In this document: positions 1 to 6,428 of the stretch, piece after piece | Layout of the letters: each line of letters opens with the position of its first letter | How positions within the stretch are numbered: the first letter of the stretch is position 1 | Notes under the pieces: model-generated | Told to the model about the DNA's origin: nothing | Database searches by the model: none | The model's input: only the letters and a program-made list of their open reading frames with translations | NCBI GenBank assembly: GCA_025357975.1 | Contig: JANYKY010000170.1 | Coordinates: 1-8,244, forward strand | Source of the DNA: Gemmatimonadaceae bacterium | GTDB taxonomy: Bacteria > Gemmatimonadota > Gemmatimonadetes > Gemmatimonadales > Gemmatimonadaceae | Direction: 5' to 3' | Length of the DNA: 8,244 nt | Translations under genes and position numbers: made by a program

Positions 1-93
1 CTAACGCCTGTAGCTATACTGCAAGCGAACCAAATAAAATGCGAGCGAAGCGAGCTTCATTAAAGCGCTTGTCAGTATCAGCGTGGGTTAGAC
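1..93 (-). other. attC recombination site of the integron cassette (5' edge cut by window)
   Basis: This is the folded recombination site that ends a gene cassette. The outer boxes are GTTAGAC at 87-93 and CTAAC at 1-5, the latter missing about two bases beyond the edge. The inner arms GCTATACTGCAAGCG (13-27) and 66-82 pair perfectly except for two unpaired bases, T72 and C79. Those would be the extrahelical bases that set strand choice. The centre contains a short GAAG/CTTC stem. Total length would be about 95 bp, normal for attC. The arm with the extra bases (L'') is on the right, so the site belongs to a cassette read on the minus strand, matching the upstream gene at 227-664. Boxes, arms and bulges are seen directly; activity is inferred from integron knowledge. 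Confidence 0.9.
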
Positions 94-700
94 CGCACGT
101 CGGATGATTCAGCCTGTGCGCGCAACTGCAGGCCCGTCAACGCGTGAGGCGATTCCCCAAGTTTCTTTTCCCTGAATGGCTCGGGGGCTGCATGCCATAA
201 GTTGCAGCTGCTCAAGCGCATGCGTTTCATCTCAAGATGAGTTCGCGGAGCAGTTCGCTCCCAAGAACAGTTCTGTACTCGCTGCGGCCTACTCTGGCCT
301 TGTTCTGCGCATCGGCGCTGCCGATGACCTTCTCCGCGACCGCCTCTTCTTCGGCGCCTCGATCAAGACCAGCCATGTTCGGATAGGTAATCATGAAGAG
401 GACGTTTGGTTCAGTAGGTGATTTTGACCTCGCGGAGAACACCTTATAATCGAGGATCAGTCCCGCCTTCTTCTTTGCCTCCATGGTAGGCTTCCACGTT
501 GCCGTTAACCACTCGACGTAATCGTCAAATCGGCCATACTCGACCTTCAGGTATGTAACCGCGGTCACGGGGCCTTCCCTGTATGTGCGTCCGACTTGGG
601 CCCTGGCTCCAGATGGAAAGAACGAAGCCGCGACGCACAACAACATAAGAATGGTCGTCTTCATAACCTTCTCCTGTTCCACGGGTCTGGTGAGGTCTAA
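5..700 (-). mobile_element. Integron gene cassette, first in the array
   Basis: A cassette of about 696 bp is bounded by two G|TTAG cut points on the minus strand, one in the attI-like GTTAGAC box at 695-701 and the other in the attC end box at 1-5. It holds one gene (664 to 227) followed by about 130 bp of non-coding sequence and the attC. Apart from the reading frame and attC I see nothing in 94-226. By eye the cassette is less GC-rich than the chromosomal genes to the right, as is usual for mobile cassettes. The gene and attC are in the standard order, gene first and attC last. Since the attC continues past the left edge, more cassettes may follow outside the window. Confidence 0.8.
227..664 (-). 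CDS. Cassette-borne secreted protein of unknown function, 145 aa
   Basis: I do not recognise a named function. The start at 664 is supported by an AGGAG ribosome binding site about seven bases upstream and by an immediate signal peptide: a hydrophobic stretch from about residue 4 to 16, then an ARA-Q signal-peptidase I site after residue 22. A longer in-frame TTG start (706) would lie inside the recombination box and is unlikely. The mature part of about 123 residues has alternating strand and helix segments (VTYLKVEYGRFDDYVEWL, then a WKPTMEAKKKAGLILDYKV segment, then NVLFMITYPNMAGLDR). This pattern resembles small dimeric alpha/beta-barrel (ferredoxin-like) proteins and a widespread family of secreted hypothetical proteins. 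That likeness is from memory, without a search. The product should be periplasmic. The gene is the only cargo of its cassette and lies on the same strand as intI. Confidence 0.85.
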   Translation of the reverse strand: MKTTILMLLCVAASFFPSGARAQVGRTYREGPVTAVTYLKVEYGRFDDYVEWLTATWKPTMEAKKKAGLILDYKVFSARSKSPTEPNVLFMITYPNMAGLDRGAEEEAVAEKVIGSADAQNKARVGRSEYRTVLGSELLRELILR

Positions 701-725
701 CGCCAATTAGACAGTCATGTTAGAC
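695..725 (-). other. Probable attI primary recombination site
   Basis: On the minus strand GTCTAAC (725-719) and GTTAGAC (701-695) form an inverted pair of seven-base boxes separated by 17 bp, the layout of a simple core site for a tyrosine recombinase. The second box is preceded by GGC, giving the GGCGTTAGAC context typical of cassette insertion points, and it marks the start of the cassette whose far end is the attC at 1-93. At 31 bp with no arms it is too short for attC, so attI is the best reading. It lies about 200 bp beyond the intI stop codon, unlike standard integrons in which attI lies on the 5' side of intI. Confidence 0.6.
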
Positions 726-871
726 AGCGAAGCGCACAAAATGCAACAATCCCTCGCAGTCTAATATCACTCGTGAAAAATTCAGTCGCTGTAACCCGCG
801 CTGCACCACCGGCTTAGGAGGTGCGGAATCCGGCCTGCTGAATATTAGACAGCATAGCCTCGCTGTCTAAT
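719..871. repeat. Cluster of palindromic TTAGACAGCGA repeats beside attI
   Basis: A short unit related to the recombination box recurs here in both orientations: TTAGACAGCGA on plus at 720-730 and on minus at 870-860, TTAGACTGCGA on minus at 764-754, and TTAGACAGC on plus at 845-853. Two inverted repeats result: a 10-bp perfect one (844-853 with 862-871, eight-base loop) and an 11-bp one with a single mismatch (720-730 with 754-764, 23-base loop). A further stem (803-810 with 817-824, seven of eight pairs) lies between them. The two minus-strand copies of ATTAGAC(A/T)GCGAGG, 106 bp apart, resemble the direct-repeat integrase sites DR1 and DR2 known in attI1. Together with the core site these may be accessory integrase binding sites or worn attC relics. 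No gene is visible in 707-927. Confidence 0.6.
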
Positions 872-927
872 CCCGACGACCTCTAAAATTTGTTGTAGGG
901 AGTTACGGGGACCATGTAGCCCGCGCA

Positions 928-1938
928 CTACAGCCGATCCGCAGGACTCGTAACTCCCAAGCCTCCACGGTTGAGCACATGCGTGTAAATCATGGTCGTG
1001 CGAACATCCGAATGGCCAAGCAATTCCTGGATCGTCCTGATATCCGCACCGTTCTCCAGCAGATGCGTCGCGAATGAATGACGAAATGAATGACACGTGA
1101 TTCGTTTGCCGACTCTCGCGGCGATCGTCGCCTCTCGCACCGCGCGCTGCACATGCGTCTCGTGCAAATGATGTCGCCGCGCTACCCGCGAATGATCCCG
1201 GAACGTCCTGGTCGCCGGGAACACAAAAAACCAGGCCCACTCCCGGTCAGCGTTCGGAAGCTTCCGCGCCAAGGCGCCCTCGATCCCGGTTACACGAACA
1301 TCATTCTTGCGATCAGCTGTCCAAATACGGTGAGAGTCTCGCAAACGGCGCCTCAGGTCAGCTACCGCCGACTTCGCCAACGGCACGCGCCGGTCTTTAT
1401 CACCCTTCCCCCCACGCACCGTAATCTCGCAGCGATCGAGATCGACATCCTTCACGCGCAGCGAAACACACTCGAGAATCCTCAGCCCACTACCATATAG
1501 TAGTGAGACCGCCAGCCGATCCGGCTCGCGAAGCCTCACAATAATCGCTCGCACCTCCTTTTCTGACAGAACAATCGGAAGCCGCCTGGGCGTAATGGCA
1601 GGCGTAAAATCCGAGATCGCGAGAAGCGGCCGCCGCACAACCGCTGAGTACAAGAAGATGATCGCCGCATGCGCCTGACGTTGCGTAGCCGCGGAAACGC
1701 GCTGCGCCACTGCCAGATCCGACAAGAAAGCCCGCACATCCGCCTCGTTCAGATCCGCGGGATGCCGGCGCCCGCTGAAAACGATGTATCGCCGAATCCA
1801 GCCCTCGTAGGCTTCCTGCGTTCGCACACTGTAGCGGCGCTCCCGCATCGCACGGCGCACAATCTCCATCAGCCGGAATTTTCGCTCAGGCTCAGGCGCC
1901 GCATTCAGGTGCGTCAACGGAACAAGCAGATTTGTCAT
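928..1938 (-). CDS. intI: Integron integrase IntI, tyrosine recombinase, 336 aa
   Basis: This site-specific recombinase inserts and excises gene cassettes at attI and attC. An N-terminal SAM-like DNA-binding domain (about residues 23-110) precedes the catalytic domain. The active-site residues are all present: R153 (SGLR), K178 (GGKGDK), H283 and R286 (HSFRHSFATH), H309 (LLGHSD) and the nucleophile Y318 (MIYTHV). Between Lys and HxxR lies the IntI-specific insertion (about 219-260, ALARKLPNADREWAWFFVFP and the following RRHHLHE), which separates IntI from XerC/XerD and plain phage integrases. At 336 residues it is the usual length and appears intact. No clear ribosome binding site precedes the ATG. 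Its 5' end faces paaJ, and its 3' end faces attI and the cassette on the same strand. That is the arrangement described for inverted integrons such as that of Treponema denticola. Function is inferred from complete motifs. Confidence 0.96.
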   Translation of the reverse strand: MTNLLVPLTHLNAAPEPERKFRLMEIVRRAMRERRYSVRTQEAYEGWIRRYIVFSGRRHPADLNEADVRAFLSDLAVAQRVSAATQRQAHAAIIFLYSAVVRRPLLAISDFTPAITPRRLPIVLSEKEVRAIIVRLREPDRLAVSLLYGSGLRILECVSLRVKDVDLDRCEITVRGGKGDKDRRVPLAKSAVADLRRRLRDSHRIWTADRKNDVRVTGIEGALARKLPNADREWAWFFVFPATRTFRDHSRVARRHHLHETHVQRAVREATIAARVGKRITCHSFRHSFATHLLENGADIRTIQELLGHSDVRTTMIYTHVLNRGGLGVTSPADRL

Positions 1939-1981
1939 TTCTGAGTCTCACAGCCGGTCCGCTCGTCCGCGCCATCCATTT

Positions 1982-1993
1982 CACGCCGGCGTG
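1982..1993. promoter_or_regulatory. Perfect 12-bp palindrome between divergent intI and paaJ
   Basis: CACGCCGGCGTG is a perfect palindrome in the 93-bp gap from which intI (minus) and paaJ (plus) diverge. Its position would suit an operator for either gene, but no regulator is encoded nearby and the match to any known binding site is unverified. In GC-rich DNA a 12-bp palindrome can arise by chance. Otherwise the gap shows only weak promoter-like bases. Confidence 0.3.
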
Positions 1994-2031
1994 TTCTCTC
2001 TTCCGCCCAATCCCCCCTTAGATTTTCCAGG

Positions 2032-3252
2032 GTGACAAGAAACGCATACATCATCGACGGAGTCCGCTCCCCCGTCGGCAGCTTCGGCGGATCGCTGTCG
2101 CCAGTTCGCGCCGACGACCTCGCCGCGCACACCATCGCCGAGCTCATGCGGCGACATCCCGAAATTCCCGCCGACCAGATCGCCGACGTCGTCCTCGGCA
2201 ATGCCAATGGCGCGGGCGAAGACAACCGAAACGTCGCCCGCATGGCACTCCTCCTGGCGGGACTGCCGGTCTCGGTGCCCGGGGAAACCGTGAATCGACT
2301 TTGCGCTTCTGGCATGAGCGCAGTCGTCCACGCAGGTCGCGCGATCGCGAACGGTGACGGCGACCTCTACATCGCCGGCGGCGTCGAGCACATGACCCGC
2401 GCACCGTACGTCATGTCGAAAGCCGCACAGGCCTTCGCCCGAAACGCCGAGCTTTTCGATACCAGCATCGGATGGCGATTCGTGAATCTGAAAATGCGCG
2501 ACACTTACGGTATCGACTCGATGGGCCAGACTGCCGAGAACGTTGCGGAACAATTCGGAGTATCTCGCGAAGACCAGGACAAATTCGCCCTCAACTCACA
2601 GAAAAAAGCTGCCGCATCCCGCGAAAAAGGCCGCTTTGACCGCGAAATCGTGCCCGTGACTATCCCGGCGGAAAAACGTGCGAAGGATCCGACGATTTTT
2701 GCGGCTGATGAGTTCATTCGTCCCGATACATCTCTCGAAGGCCTCGCCAAGCTAAAACCGGCATTCCGTACCGACGGAAAAGGATCTGTCACTGCAGGAA
2801 ATTCTTCCGGCATCAATGACGGATCAGCCGCACTGCTCATCGCATCGGAAGCAGCAGTCGCGAAATTCAATCTCAAACCGATGGCCCGCATCGTCTCGTC
2901 TGCAGCCGCCGGCGTCGAACCGCGCATAATGGGAATGGGACCCGTTCCCTCATCGCGTAAAGCCCTCGAGAAAGCCGGTCTCAAGCTCGATCAGATGAAC
3001 ATCATCGAGCTGAACGAGGCTTTCGCGGCGCAATCGCTCGCATGCCTTCGCGAGCTTGGGCTCAACGATGACGACGCGCGAGTCAACATCAACGGCGGCG
3101 CAATCGCAATCGGTCACCCGCTCGGCATGTCAGGCGCACGACTTCTTCTTACCGCCGCACACGAGCTGCAGCAAACCGGCGGACAGTACGCATTGTGCAC
3201 GATGTGCATCGGTGTTGGCCAAGGCATGGCAACGATCATCGAGCGAGTGTAA
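2032..3252 (+). CDS. paaJ: 3-oxoadipyl-CoA/3-oxo-5,6-dehydrosuberyl-CoA thiolase, 406 aa
   Basis: This cytoplasmic thiolase cleaves 3-oxoacyl-CoA intermediates with CoA, releasing acetyl-CoA and finally succinyl-CoA in the lower phenylacetate pathway. The thiolase signatures are complete: acyl-accepting C91 (NRLCASG), NEAF at 328-331, H362 (GHPLGMSGAR) and C392 in CxGxG form (MCIGVGQG). The segment RNAELFDTSIGWRFVN, followed by YGIDSMGQTAENVAEQFGVSR, is characteristic of the PaaJ/PcaF branch rather than acetoacetyl-CoA thiolases. PcaF of the protocatechuate pathway is closely similar, and the neighbours paaY and paaZ decide for PaaJ. The GTG start gives the expected N-terminus (AYIIDGVRSPVG). 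It has only a weak CCAGG in front, and a TAGATT lies seven bases upstream, so the transcript could be leaderless. The paaJ stop overlaps the reading frame of paaY. Confidence 0.93.
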   Translation: MTRNAYIIDGVRSPVGSFGGSLSPVRADDLAAHTIAELMRRHPEIPADQIADVVLGNANGAGEDNRNVARMALLLAGLPVSVPGETVNRLCASGMSAVVHAGRAIANGDGDLYIAGGVEHMTRAPYVMSKAAQAFARNAELFDTSIGWRFVNLKMRDTYGIDSMGQTAENVAEQFGVSREDQDKFALNSQKKAAASREKGRFDREIVPVTIPAEKRAKDPTIFAADEFIRPDTSLEGLAKLKPAFRTDGKGSVTAGNSSGINDGSAALLIASEAAVAKFNLKPMARIVSSAAAGVEPRIMGMGPVPSSRKALEKAGLKLDQMNIIELNEAFAAQSLACLRELGLNDDDARVNINGGAIAIGHPLGMSGARLLLTAAHELQQTGGQYALCTMCIGVGQGMATIIERV

Positions 3253-3857
3253 TTACGTCCAACATTTTCGAGTTCGAGGGCTTTCGGCCAGTCGTCCACG
3301 AATCGGCGTTCGTGCATCCCAACGCGACAGTCACCGGCAATGTCATCATCGGGAAGGACGCCTATATCGGCCCCGGCGCGGCAATTCGCGGAGACTGGGG
3401 TGGTATCGTCATCGAAGATGGCTGCAACGTGCAGGAAAACTGCACCGTGCACATGTTCCCCGGAGTGACGGTCGTTCTCGAAGTCGGCGCGCACATCGGC
3501 CACGGAGCAATCGTTCACGGCGCGCGCGTCGGGCGTAATTGTCTGATCGGCATGAACGCAGTGCTCATGGACAACGCGACAATCGGTGCAGAATGCATCG
3601 TCGGCGCACTCTGCTTCGTTCCGGCTGAGATGCAGATTCCTGAACGCAAACTCGTAGTTGGAAATCCAGCCAAGGTCATACGCGAAGTGAGCGACGAAAT
3701 GATCGCATGGAAAACGGAAGGCACCCGGCTATATCAACGCCTCCCATCGCAACTTCATGCTTCGCTGAGGCCATGCGATCCGCTGCGAGAAGTCGAGGCA
3801 AATCGCCCAACGCAGGTGACCGGCTACAAAACCTGGAAAGAAAAACACAACACATGA
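3195..3857 (+). CDS. paaY: PaaY hexapeptide-repeat protein, phenylacetate pathway (start uncertain)
   Basis: This gamma-carbonic-anhydrase-like left-handed beta-helix protein is known in phenylacetate clusters as a thioesterase thought to release CoA from dead-end intermediates. Hexapeptide repeats span about residues 42-145, and likely metal ligands are H86 (TVHMFPG), H103 and H108 (GHGAIVHG), numbered from the GTG at 3195. After the helix come GNPAKVIREVSDEM and a helical tail of about 50 residues. The conserved protein begins at IFEFEGFRPVVHESAFVHP, but no ATG, GTG or TTG lies just before it. Canonical choices are GTG at 3195 or 3204, inside paaJ, and they would add about 16-19 residues with no family likeness. 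An ATT at 3252, sharing its A with the paaJ stop, gives the expected N-terminus. The longest form is listed here; I think the true start may be 3252. The stop overlaps paaZ by ATGA. Confidence 0.88.
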   Translation: MHDVHRCWPRHGNDHRASVITSNIFEFEGFRPVVHESAFVHPNATVTGNVIIGKDAYIGPGAAIRGDWGGIVIEDGCNVQENCTVHMFPGVTVVLEVGAHIGHGAIVHGARVGRNCLIGMNAVLMDNATIGAECIVGALCFVPAEMQIPERKLVVGNPAKVIREVSDEMIAWKTEGTRLYQRLPSQLHASLRPCDPLREVEANRPTQVTGYKTWKEKHNT

Positions 3858-6007
3858 CTGCAAGACTTAGAAGCTACTCCCAGGGCGAGTGGGTAGAGGG
3901 CACAGGCACTGCCGTCGAGCTGACGCACGCTGTCACTGGCGAGACGATCGGCGAGGCATCGAGCGAAGGGCTCGACTTCAAGGGAATGCTCGACTACTCA
4001 CGCACAGTCGGCGGCCCGAAGATGCGCGCACTGACATTCCACGAGCGCGCACGAATGCTCAAGGAAATGGCGAAATACCTGATGGACCGTAAAGACGAGT
4101 TCTATCGAGTTTCCGAAGCGACGGGCGCAACGAAAACCGATTCGTGGATCGACATCGAAGGTGGAATCGGAACATTCTTCGCCTACTCGAGCAAAGGCCG
4201 CCGTGAGTTTCCCAACGAAACCTTCTATATGGAAGGCAACGTCGAGCCGCTCTCCAAAGACAACACGTTCGTTGGACGCCATATCTGCGTCCCGCTCGAA
4301 GGCGCAGCCGTACACATCAACGCGTTCAACTTCCCTATCTGGGGCATGCTCGAGAAGCTCGCGCCTACATTCCTCGGCGGCATGCCGGCGATCGTCAAAC
4401 CGGCAACGGTAACCTCGTATCTCACTGAAGCGATGGTGAGAGCGATGATCGAATCAAGGATCCTTCCTGAAGGCGCACTTCAATTGATCGTCGGCAGCAC
4501 GGGCGATCTTCTCGATCACGTTACCGGTCAGGACATCGTCACATTCACGGGTTCGGCGACGGTCGGAAGAAAACTGAAAGCCGGCAAAGCGATGATCGAG
4601 AACTCGACGCGATTCAACCAGGAAGCGGACTCGCTCAACTTCTCGATGCTTGGCCCGGAATCGAAGCCAGGCACGGAAGAGTTCGACCTGTTCGTGAAAG
4701 AAGTAGTTCGCGAAATGACAGTCAAAGCCGGACAGAAGTGCACGGCGATTCGCAGAACCATGGTCCACGAGTCGATGGTCGATGACGTGATCAAGGCAAT
4801 CAGCAAGCGCCTCTCGACTGTTAAAGTCGGCGATCCACAGGTCGACGGCGTCAGAATGGGGCCGCTCGTCGGAAAGTCACAGGTGAGCGACGTGCGCAAG
4901 AATGTTGAATGTCTCAAGGATGGGTCGGAGCTCGTTTTCGGAGATCCGGATAATTTCGACGTCGCTGCCGGCGACAAATCGAAAGGCGCTTTCTTTCCCG
5001 CTACTCTCCTGTACTGCGACTCACCGTTCGGTACTGACGCCCCGCACAACATCGAAGCGTTCGGGCCGGTGAATACCGTGATGCCGTACGAGAACATCGA
5101 CGAAGCCATCGAGCTCGCGAAGCTTGGACGCGGCAGCCTCGTCGGCTCGTTGTTCACATCGAACGACAACGTCGCGAAGAGCGTTGTGCTTGGCACCGCA
5201 TCACACCATGGCCGCATCATGGTCATCGACAAGACAAGCGCCAAGTCCTCTACCGGTCACGGCTCTCCACTTCCCGGACTCGTTCATGGCGGACCTGGAC
5301 GAGCAGGTGGCGGCGAAGAGCTCGGCGGAGTGCGAAGTGCACTTCACTACATGCAGCGCACAGCTTTGCAGGGGTCGCCGACCACACTGACGCACGTTTC
5401 CAATGAATGGATCAAAGGCGCGGCTCAACCGACCGATCGCATTCACCCGTTCAGAAAATATTTTGATGAGCTCGAGATCGGAGAGACACTGATCACGCAC
5501 CGGCGCACCGTGACCGAAGCCGATATCGTCAACTTCGCTGGAATCAGCGGTGATTTTTTCTATGCACACATGGACGACATCGCCGCAAAGGACTCATTCT
5601 TCGAGAAGCGCGTTGCACACGGATACTTCGTGTTGTCAGCGGCGGCAGGCCTCTTCGTCGATCCAGCACCGGGGCCTGTGCTCGCGAATTACGGCCTGGA
5701 CAATCTTCGCTTCGTGAAGCCCGTCTACGTTGGCGATACGATTCAGGCGCGACTCACGTGCAAACAGAAAACTGCCAAGGACACTCAGCCCGATACGGTT
5801 CCACAAGGCGTCGTTGCCTGGGACGTCGAGGTCACTAATCAGGACGCCGAGCCGGTCGCTGTTTACACGATTCTCACCCTGGTGAAACGTCAGGAGAAGG
5901 CGAACGATCCGGACGCGAACGATCCGAAAACCGCGATTCCAGACAGTCCGCAGGCCCCCGTTACAAGAGAGCCCCAGGAGTCGGATAAAGCGACGCTGCC
6001 TGTCTAG
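3854..6007 (+). CDS. paaZ: PaaZ: oxepin-CoA hydrolase / 3-oxo-5,6-dehydrosuberyl-CoA semialdehyde dehydrogenase, 717 aa
   Basis: This bifunctional cytoplasmic enzyme opens the oxepin-CoA ring with its C-terminal MaoC hydratase domain and oxidises the resulting aldehyde with its N-terminal NADP-type aldehyde dehydrogenase domain. The dehydrogenase (about residues 1-515) has AFNFPIWG, the cofactor loop [11 protein letters not shown], general base E257 (NQEADSLN) and nucleophile C296 (GQKCTAIRR). The hydratase (about 535-680) has D567 and H572 in [10 protein letters not shown] and the HGYF segment. These residues align with E256, C295, D561 and H566 reported for E. coli PaaZ. The start at 3854 makes an ATGA overlap with paaY and gives the family N-terminus; the frame stays open upstream to 3707, but that part lies within paaY. 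An unusual hydrophilic, proline-rich tail of about 36 residues follows the hydratase, making the protein longer than the 681-residue E. coli enzyme. Confidence 0.96.
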   Translation: MTARLRSYSQGEWVEGTGTAVELTHAVTGETIGEASSEGLDFKGMLDYSRTVGGPKMRALTFHERARMLKEMAKYLMDRKDEFYRVSEATGATKTDSWIDIEGGIGTFFAYSSKGRREFPNETFYMEGNVEPLSKDNTFVGRHICVPLEGAAVHINAFNFPIWGMLEKLAPTFLGGMPAIVKPATVTSYLTEAMVRAMIESRILPEGALQLIVGSTGDLLDHVTGQDIVTFTGSATVGRKLKAGKAMIENSTRFNQEADSLNFSMLGPESKPGTEEFDLFVKEVVREMTVKAGQKCTAIRRTMVHESMVDDVIKAISKRLSTVKVGDPQVDGVRMGPLVGKSQVSDVRKNVECLKDGSELVFGDPDNFDVAAGDKSKGAFFPATLLYCDSPFGTDAPHNIEAFGPVNTVMPYENIDEAIELAKLGRGSLVGSLFTSNDNVAKSVVLGTASHHGRIMVIDKTSAKSSTGHGSPLPGLVHGGPGRAGGGEELGGVRSALHYMQRTALQGSPTTLTHVSNEWIKGAAQPTDRIHPFRKYFDELEIGETLITHRRTVTEADIVNFAGISGDFFYAHMDDIAAKDSFFEKRVAHGYFVLSAAAGLFVDPAPGPVLANYGLDNLRFVKPVYVGDTIQARLTCKQKTAKDTQPDTVPQGVVAWDVEVTNQDAEPVAVYTILTLVKRQEKANDPDANDPKTAIPDSPQAPVTREPQESDKATLPV

Positions 6008-6016
6008 CGACGGGAT

Positions 6017-6370
6017 CTAAGTCCCGGGCGATCCGGCGCGCGAAATCGCGGGAACGCTCTGAGTGGACATCGGGTCCAGCTCGCCATCATTTCTTTTCTC
6101 GGCCGGTGCCGGAGTGGAGGCAGGAGCGGTGCCGGCCTGAAGTCGCGTCATGAAGCGCTGCTTTTCCTTCATGCTGCTCATATCGACGAGAAGCGAGCTG
6201 GTGGCCGCCTCGATCTTCCGAAGGCGATCTTCGAGGTCGACGACTAGCTCTCCCTTTGGTTTATCGCCGCGATTGAGCCTGACCCACGCGACCATGAGAT
6301 TTTTTGCGACGTAGCCCGTCACGCCAACGAGAAGGACGAGCATAAACAACACGCGGGGTTCGAAGAACAT
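6017..6370 (-). CDS. Small single-pass membrane protein with coiled-coil-like segment, 117 aa
   Basis: No family is recognised with confidence. Residues about 7-22 (VLFMLVLLVGVTGYVA) form one membrane helix near the N-terminus, followed by a basic stretch (RLNRGDKPKG). Next comes a charged, probably helical segment with heptad-like spacing (about 43-78, VDLEDRLRKIEAATSSLLVDMSSMKEKQRF). The tail from about 80 onward is Pro/Ala/Ser/Thr-rich and looks disordered. The layout (short N-terminal helix, cytoplasmic coiled coil) recalls PspB-like envelope-stress proteins, but the sequence match is too weak to name it so. The gene converges on paaZ with nine bases between stops. Upstream, 58 bp separate it from the aminotransferase stop, on the same strand, so the two could be co-transcribed. 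No strong ribosome binding site precedes its ATG. Confidence 0.75.
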   Translation of the reverse strand: MFFEPRVLFMLVLLVGVTGYVAKNLMVAWVRLNRGDKPKGELVVDLEDRLRKIEAATSSLLVDMSSMKEKQRFMTRLQAGTAPASTPAPAEKRNDGELDPMSTQSVPAISRAGSPGT

Positions 6371-6400
6371 ACAATCCGGACGGTTTTCTCATCGGGATTG

Positions 6401-6419
6401 TTTCAGGATTTTCCTGAAA
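6401..6419. repeat. Hairpin-forming palindrome between the aminotransferase and the small membrane gene
   Basis: TTTCAGGA and TCCTGAAA form a perfect 8-bp stem around a TTT loop, nine bases past the aminotransferase stop. It could cap or attenuate the minus-strand transcript or act as an operator for the small gene beyond it. It is not a classical intrinsic terminator: on the minus strand it is followed by CAATCC rather than a run of T. Confidence 0.45.
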
Positions 6420-6428
6420 ACTTCTGCC

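Noticed and set aside
665..706. In-frame TTG start giving the cassette protein 14 extra residues
   Set aside because: It would put the start inside the recombination box and hide a well-formed signal peptide and ribosome binding site that fit the ATG at 664.
718..745. Cassette promoter Pc on the minus strand (TTGCAT, 16 bp, TCTAAC)
   Set aside because: Only three of six -35 bases match and the -10 overlaps the recombination box; it is no better than chance.
845..1240. Open reading frame on the minus strand overlapping the 3' half of intI and the box cluster
   Set aside because: It overlaps a complete intI gene in another frame and runs through the palindromic non-coding repeats; composition is typical of a shadow frame.
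1939..1953. LexA-like operator before intI (imperfect CTG...CAG symmetry just upstream of the ATG)
   Set aside because: The symmetry is broken at two positions and the spacing does not match known LexA boxes, so SOS control cannot be claimed.
3707..3853. Upstream extension of the PaaZ frame
   Set aside because: It lies wholly inside paaY, lacks family likeness, and the ATGA-overlapping start at 3854 gives the expected N-terminus.
6011..6026. CGGGA/TCCCG hairpin at the paaZ/small gene junction as a terminator
   Set aside because: Only five base pairs and no T run on either side; it also overlaps the stop codon of the minus gene.
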